From Oscillibacter sp. (GTDB taxonomy: Bacteria > Bacillota > Clostridia > Oscillospirales > Oscillospiraceae): 8,247 bases of DNA. Both the position numbers and the translations under genes were made by a program. Shown piece after piece: positions 6,200 to 8,247 of this stretch. The stretch's first letter is position 1. Each line of letters begins with the position of its first letter. The stretch covers positions 1 to 8,247 of the forward strand of contig JAFOCY010000088.1 in assembly GCA_017380995.1 (NCBI GenBank), in the 5' to 3' direction. The notes under the pieces are model-generated. The model saw only the letters and a program-made list of their open reading frames with translations. It was not told the origin of the DNA and ran no database searches.

Positions 6200-7309
6200 T
6201 CACTCGACGTCAGCGCCCTCGACGTAGCTATCGGGCTTGATGTCGATCTTGTAGCCGGTCAGGCGTGCGGCCAGGCGGGCGTTCTGGCCCTCCTTGCCGA
6301 TGGCCAGAGACAGCTGATCGTCGGGCACACGGACACGGCAGGCTTTGCCTTCCTCGGCCATGCGGACCTCCAGCACGTCGGCGGGAGCCAGGGCGGCGGC
6401 GATGTATTCGGCGGGGTCTTCGCTGAACTTGATGATGTCGATTTTTTCACCCCGCAGCTCATCCACGATGGTGCTCACGCGCTGGCCCTTGGGGCCCACG
6501 CAGGCGCCGATGGGATCCACGTTCTCATCGTGGGACCACACGGCCATCTTGGTGCGGCTGCCGGCCTCGCGGGCAATGGACTTGACTTCCACGGTGCCGT
6601 CATAGATCTCGGGCACTTCCAGCTCGAACAGGCGCTTGACCAGGCCGGGGTGGGTACGGGAGATGAGGATCTGGGGACCGCGGGTGGAGCGGCGGACATC
6701 CACCACGTAAACACGCACGTGCATGCCCTCGGTGAGCTCCTCGCCCTGGACCTGCTCGCCGCTCATCAGCAGAGCCTCGGTGGACTCGGTGCCGGTGCCG
6801 ATGCGCAGGCTCACATTGCCGGTGCGGGGGTCGATGCGGGTGACGATACCGGTGAGGATCTCATGCTGTTTGGAGTTGAACTCGTCATACACCATGCCGC
6901 GCTCAGCCTCGCGCAGGCCCTGGATGATGACCTGCTTGCCGTTGCCGGCGGCGATGCGGCCAAACTCGGTGTTATCCACGGGGATGTTCACGATATCGCC
7001 GATCTCATACTTGGCGGACAGAGCCTTGGCCTCGGCCAGGGGCATCTCGTTGAAGGGATCCACATAATCCTCTTCGTCCACCACGTTCTTCTGGACGTAC
7101 ATCTTCAGGGTCTGGTGCTCCTCATCCACATCCACGATCACGTTCTCCACGCCCTCGTGGTCACGCTTGTAGGCGGTGGTGATGGCCTGGATGATCTTGT
7201 CCATCATGAAGGTCTGGGGAATGTTGCGCTCTTTCTCCAGCATGGCCAGGGCGGCGAAGATCTCCGTGCTGTTCATGCCAACGGGTTCTTTTTGCTTTTT
7301 GCCTCTCAT
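6200..7309 (-). CDS. nusA: Transcription termination/antitermination factor NusA
   Basis: NusA binds RNA polymerase and nascent RNA and controls pausing, intrinsic termination and antitermination. The 369-residue protein has an N-terminal polymerase-binding domain (about 12-135, including TEIFAALAMLEKERNIP and DEEDYVDPFNEMPLAEAKAL). The S1 domain (about 145-215) contains GIVTRIDPRTGNVSLRIG. The family signature GPQILISRTHPGLVKRLFEL is at 211-230, and the KH domains carry VGPKGQR (271-277) and IGKEGQNARLAARLTGYKID (337-356). Like other Firmicutes NusA it lacks the C-terminal acidic repeats of the E. coli protein. The ATG at 7307-7309 is chosen because AAGGAG lies 8 nt upstream. The ATG at 7276 (residue 12) has no SD but would give the more usual N-terminus MNSTEIF. 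It follows rimP after a 71-nt AT-rich gap. Confidence 0.97.
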   Translation of the reverse strand: MRGKKQKEPVGMNSTEIFAALAMLEKERNIPQTFMMDKIIQAITTAYKRDHEGVENVIVDVDEEHQTLKMYVQKNVVDEEDYVDPFNEMPLAEAKALSAKYEIGDIVNIPVDNTEFGRIAAGNGKQVIIQGLREAERGMVYDEFNSKQHEILTGIVTRIDPRTGNVSLRIGTGTESTEALLMSGEQVQGEELTEGMHVRVYVVDVRRSTRGPQILISRTHPGLVKRLFELEVPEIYDGTVEVKSIAREAGSRTKMAVWSHDENVDPIGACVGPKGQRVSTIVDELRGEKIDIIKFSEDPAEYIAAALAPADVLEVRMAEEGKACRVRVPDDQLSLAIGKEGQNARLAARLTGYKIDIKPDSYVEGADVE

Positions 7310-7317
7310 GGGTAGTT

Positions 7318-7323
7318 CTCCTT
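7318..7323 (-). promoter_or_regulatory. nusA ribosome binding site that sets the upstream ATG
   Basis: AAGGAG followed by AACTACCC and ATG (7309) on the minus strand gives good spacing. The alternative ATG at 7276 is preceded by AAAAAGAACCCGTTGGC, with no SD-like core. The site therefore supports an extra 11-residue basic N-terminus (MRGKKQKEPVG) on NusA. Confidence 0.7.
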
Positions 7324-7355
7324 ATTCTATTTTTGATACGACTTTTTATAACTGC

Positions 7356-7377
7356 CGAAAAATCCTTGGATTTTTCG
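7356..7377 (-). repeat. AT-rich 10-bp inverted repeat between rimP and nusA
   Basis: CGAAAAATCC and GGATTTTTCG are perfect inverted copies separated by 2 nt; as RNA this would be a 9-bp stem with a CAAG tetraloop. It starts 3 nt beyond the rimP stop codon within a 71-nt AT-rich gap that contrasts with the GC-rich genes. Partial termination, RNA processing or a protein-binding site are all possible; the sequence does not decide. No clear -35/-10 pair was found in the gap. Confidence 0.6.
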
Positions 7378-7380
7378 ATT

Positions 7381-7842
7381 TTAAAACTCTACCCGCAGGC
7401 GGACCAGAGCCACATCCTTCTTCACGAAGGTCAGCTCCTCCTTGCCCACAGTGACGGTGACGTTGCCGGTCTCGGCGTTATAACCGGCAAGATGACCGGC
7501 AAATTCCTTGCTGCCGTTTTGGGGACGGTACAGCTTTACCAGGACGGGGCTTCCCATGAAACGCTCAAAATCGCCGGGGCGCTTCAAAGAACGCTCGGCA
7601 CCGGCGGAGCCGACTTCCAGGGTATAGCTTCCCTCAATGGGGTCCACCTCATCCAGAGCATCGCTCAGCTCCCGGGAGATGGCCTCGCAGTCCAGGATAT
7701 CCACGCCGCCTTCCTTGTCCAGCAGCACACGCAGGTACCAGGTGCCGCCCTCCTTCACGTATTCCACATCCCAGAGTTCGCAGCCCTGCTTCTCAATGGC
7801 GGGGGCAGCAAGCTCTGCGGTCAGTTCGGTGATCTTCTTCAT
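7381..7842 (-). CDS. rimP: Ribosome maturation factor RimP
   Basis: RimP acts early in 30S subunit assembly, binding the pre-30S with S12 and related proteins. The 153-residue protein has the N-terminal alpha/beta domain (GCELWDVEYVKEGGTWYLRV, about 20-39, then LLDKEGGVDILDCEAISREL). The family turn is EVGSAGAERSLKRPGDFERF (about 76-95), followed by the C-terminal Sm-like beta domain. The more common form of the turn is SPGLDRPL, so this is a variant, but the position and surrounding pattern are right. The ATG at 7840-7842 has a strong AAGGAAGGAG SD 6 nt upstream. It is the first gene of the operon, with a promoter about 90 bp upstream, and precedes nusA as in most bacteria. Confidence 0.96.
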   Translation of the reverse strand: MKKITELTAELAAPAIEKQGCELWDVEYVKEGGTWYLRVLLDKEGGVDILDCEAISRELSDALDEVDPIEGSYTLEVGSAGAERSLKRPGDFERFMGSPVLVKLYRPQNGSKEFAGHLAGYNAETGNVTVTVGKEELTFVKKDVALVRLRVEF

Positions 7843-7848
7843 GGAAAA

Positions 7849-7888
7849 CTCCTTCCTTTACAGACTCTACAGAGGTAAGGAAAAGGAG
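7849..7888 (-). promoter_or_regulatory. Possible RBS-sequestering stem in the rimP leader
   Basis: In the minus-strand RNA, CUCCUUUUCCUUAC (7888 to 7875) can pair with GUAAAGGAAGGAG (7861 to 7849), which contains the rimP SD. This gives about 12 bp with a 1-nt and a 2-nt bulge. The CUCC at 7885-7888 is also the 3' base of the hairpin at 7885-7907, so the two folds compete. The pairing is seen by eye; a regulatory role is inference, and any purine-rich SD near a pyrimidine tract can give such a match by chance. Confidence 0.4.
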
Positions 7889-7907
7889 CGGGTCAGCGAC
7901 CCACTCC
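7885..7907 (-). terminator. Terminator-like leader hairpin upstream of rimP (possible attenuator)
   Basis: In the minus-strand RNA, GGAGUGGGUC pairs with GACCCGCUCC across a GCU loop (10 bp, one G-U pair), followed directly by UUUUCCUU. It lies about 20 nt after the predicted transcription start and 42 nt before rimP. The U-tract is short, so termination would be partial. Since nusA lies in this operon and NusA affects intrinsic termination, attenuation with feedback is an attractive but untested reading. Confidence 0.5.
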
Positions 7908-7933
7908 CGAAACCTACACATCTTAACGTATGA

Positions 7934-7962
7934 ACTATACCATATCCTGACCCAAAGTGCAA
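7934..7962 (-). promoter_or_regulatory. Sigma-A promoter of the rimP-nusA-infB operon
   Basis: On the minus strand, TTGCAC (7957-7962) is followed by a 17-bp spacer and TATAGT (7934-7939), with a TGG immediately before the -10 that makes it an extended -10. The expected start is near 7927, giving a leader of about 85 nt before the rimP ATG. Confidence 0.85.
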
Positions 7963-8055
7963 CCCCTTTTTGGAGTTTTCTATGAAGAAAAGGAGAAAAT
8001 GTTGACAAAATTCACGAAAAACGGCTCTTTTTTCCCGGGAGAGGAAAAAGCTTTT

Positions 8056-8076
8056 GTTCCGGGAATTTACCGGAAC
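8056..8076. promoter_or_regulatory. Inverted repeat beside the plus-strand promoter (possible operator)
   Basis: GTTCCGG and CCGGAAC flank a 7-nt centre (GAATTTA) and end 2 bp before the -35 box of the rightward promoter. Dyad symmetry of this size and position suits a dimeric regulator, but no regulator is encoded in the window and the motif matches no operator I recognise. Confidence 0.4.
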
Positions 8077-8078
8077 GG

Positions 8079-8107
8079 TTGCAAATCCGAAAAAAAGGGA
8101 GTATAGT
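8079..8107 (+). promoter_or_regulatory. Sigma-A promoter of the divergent nucleotidyltransferase gene
   Basis: TTGCAA (8079-8084), a 17-bp spacer and TATAGT (8102-8107) form a good housekeeping promoter. The expected start is near 8114, leaving a short leader of under 30 nt before the ATG at 8141. It diverges from the rimP promoter; the two -35 boxes are about 116 bp apart. Confidence 0.8.
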
Positions 8108-8140
8108 GGATGAAACCAATGAACCAAAGGAGGATGGGAT

Positions 8141-8247
8141 ATGAGCAAGTCCCTTGTCATCATGGCGGCGGGCCTCGGGTCCCGGTACGGCGGCACCAAG
8201 CAGGTGGACGGCGTGGGCCCCAGCGGCGAGATCTTGATGGAATATTC
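8141..8247 (+). CDS. Sugar-phosphate nucleotidyltransferase family protein, N-terminal part (cut by window edge)
   Basis: Only the first 35 codons are visible. They read MSKSLVIMAAGLGSRYGG, followed by TKQVDGVGPSGEILMEY. The glycine-rich AAGLGSRYGGTKQ is the nucleotide-binding signature of the NTP_transferase (GT-A-like) fold. The following VGPSGEILMEYS resembles a group of Clostridia and Bacteroidetes nucleotidyltransferases annotated as UTP-glucose-1-phosphate uridylyltransferase-like. Members join an NTP to a sugar phosphate or similar small phosphate; the substrate cannot be told from this fragment. The ATG is preceded by AAAGGAGG with 7-nt spacing. The gene is divergent from the rimP operon and has its own promoter. 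Confidence 0.88.
   Translation, partial: MSKSLVIMAAGLGSRYGGTKQVDGVGPSGEILMEY

Noticed and set aside
6530..7315. Open plus-strand frame opposite nusA
   Set aside because: Same kind of antisense shadow: repetitive Gly/His/Leu/Asp composition, no recognisable motif and no ribosome binding site.
8002..8033. TTGACA at 8002-8007 as a second rightward promoter
   Set aside because: The -35 box is perfect, but no acceptable -10 lies 16-18 bp downstream (the sequence there is CTCTTT).
8027..8050. Terminator-like CTTTTTTCC / GGAAAAAG repeat in the divergent spacer
   Set aside because: The stem is mostly A-T pairs, neither strand has a gene ending there, and no U-run follows; it is probably a consequence of the local AT-rich composition.
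7843..8140. Small RNA or unrecognised gene in the divergent spacer
   Set aside because: The 298 bp is accounted for by two promoters, a leader hairpin and an inverted repeat. Short open frames in it lack SDs and overlap these elements.

Overview
The window looks like chromosomal DNA from a GC-rich member of the Clostridia, most plausibly the Oscillospirales (Oscillospiraceae-like). This rests on the Firmicutes-type gene order rimP-nusA-ylxR-ylxQ-infB-rbfA-nrnA-truB, the strong AGGAGG-type ribosome binding sites, the high GC content and the family-level flavour of the proteins. The taxonomic call is inference; no rRNA or other marker is present. No tRNA, rRNA, insertion sequence, phage gene or CRISPR array was seen.

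Almost the whole window is one long minus-strand operon, read from right to left. A well-formed sigma-A promoter near 7934-7962 (TTGCAC, 17 bp, extended TATAGT) precedes a leader of about 85 nt that carries a strong hairpin and a possible RBS-sequestering alternative fold. Then come rimP (30S maturation), nusA (transcription elongation, termination and antitermination), ylxR/rnpM, ylxQ (L7Ae-like with a long basic tail), infB (IF2, starting at TTG), two small membrane-anchored proteins, rbfA (30S maturation), nrnA (DHH nano-RNase / pAp phosphatase) and truB (tRNA psi55 synthase, cut by the left window edge). Junctions are tight: a 4-nt ATGA overlap, gaps of 1 and 2 nt, and SDs placed inside upstream genes. 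Two longer gaps (rimP-nusA and infB-next gene) hold perfect 10-bp inverted repeats. The 111-nt ylxQ-infB gap holds nothing clear.

The unusual part is 1783-2711, between infB and rbfA, two genes that are normally neighbours. It encodes two single-pass membrane proteins that are clearly paralogous (27 of 50 identical residues after the membrane segment, 10 of 12 at the C-terminus). The larger carries a DUF4375/DMP19-like domain that the smaller lacks. This pair is the best candidate for something undescribed; the rest is a housekeeping translation/transcription operon.

At the right edge, a divergent plus-strand gene begins at 8141 with its own sigma-A promoter (TTGCAA, 17 bp, TATAGT) and an adjoining 7-bp inverted repeat. 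Its first 35 codons encode the start of a nucleotidyltransferase (AAGLGSRYGG motif). The space between the divergent genes (7843-8140, 298 bp) is regulatory.
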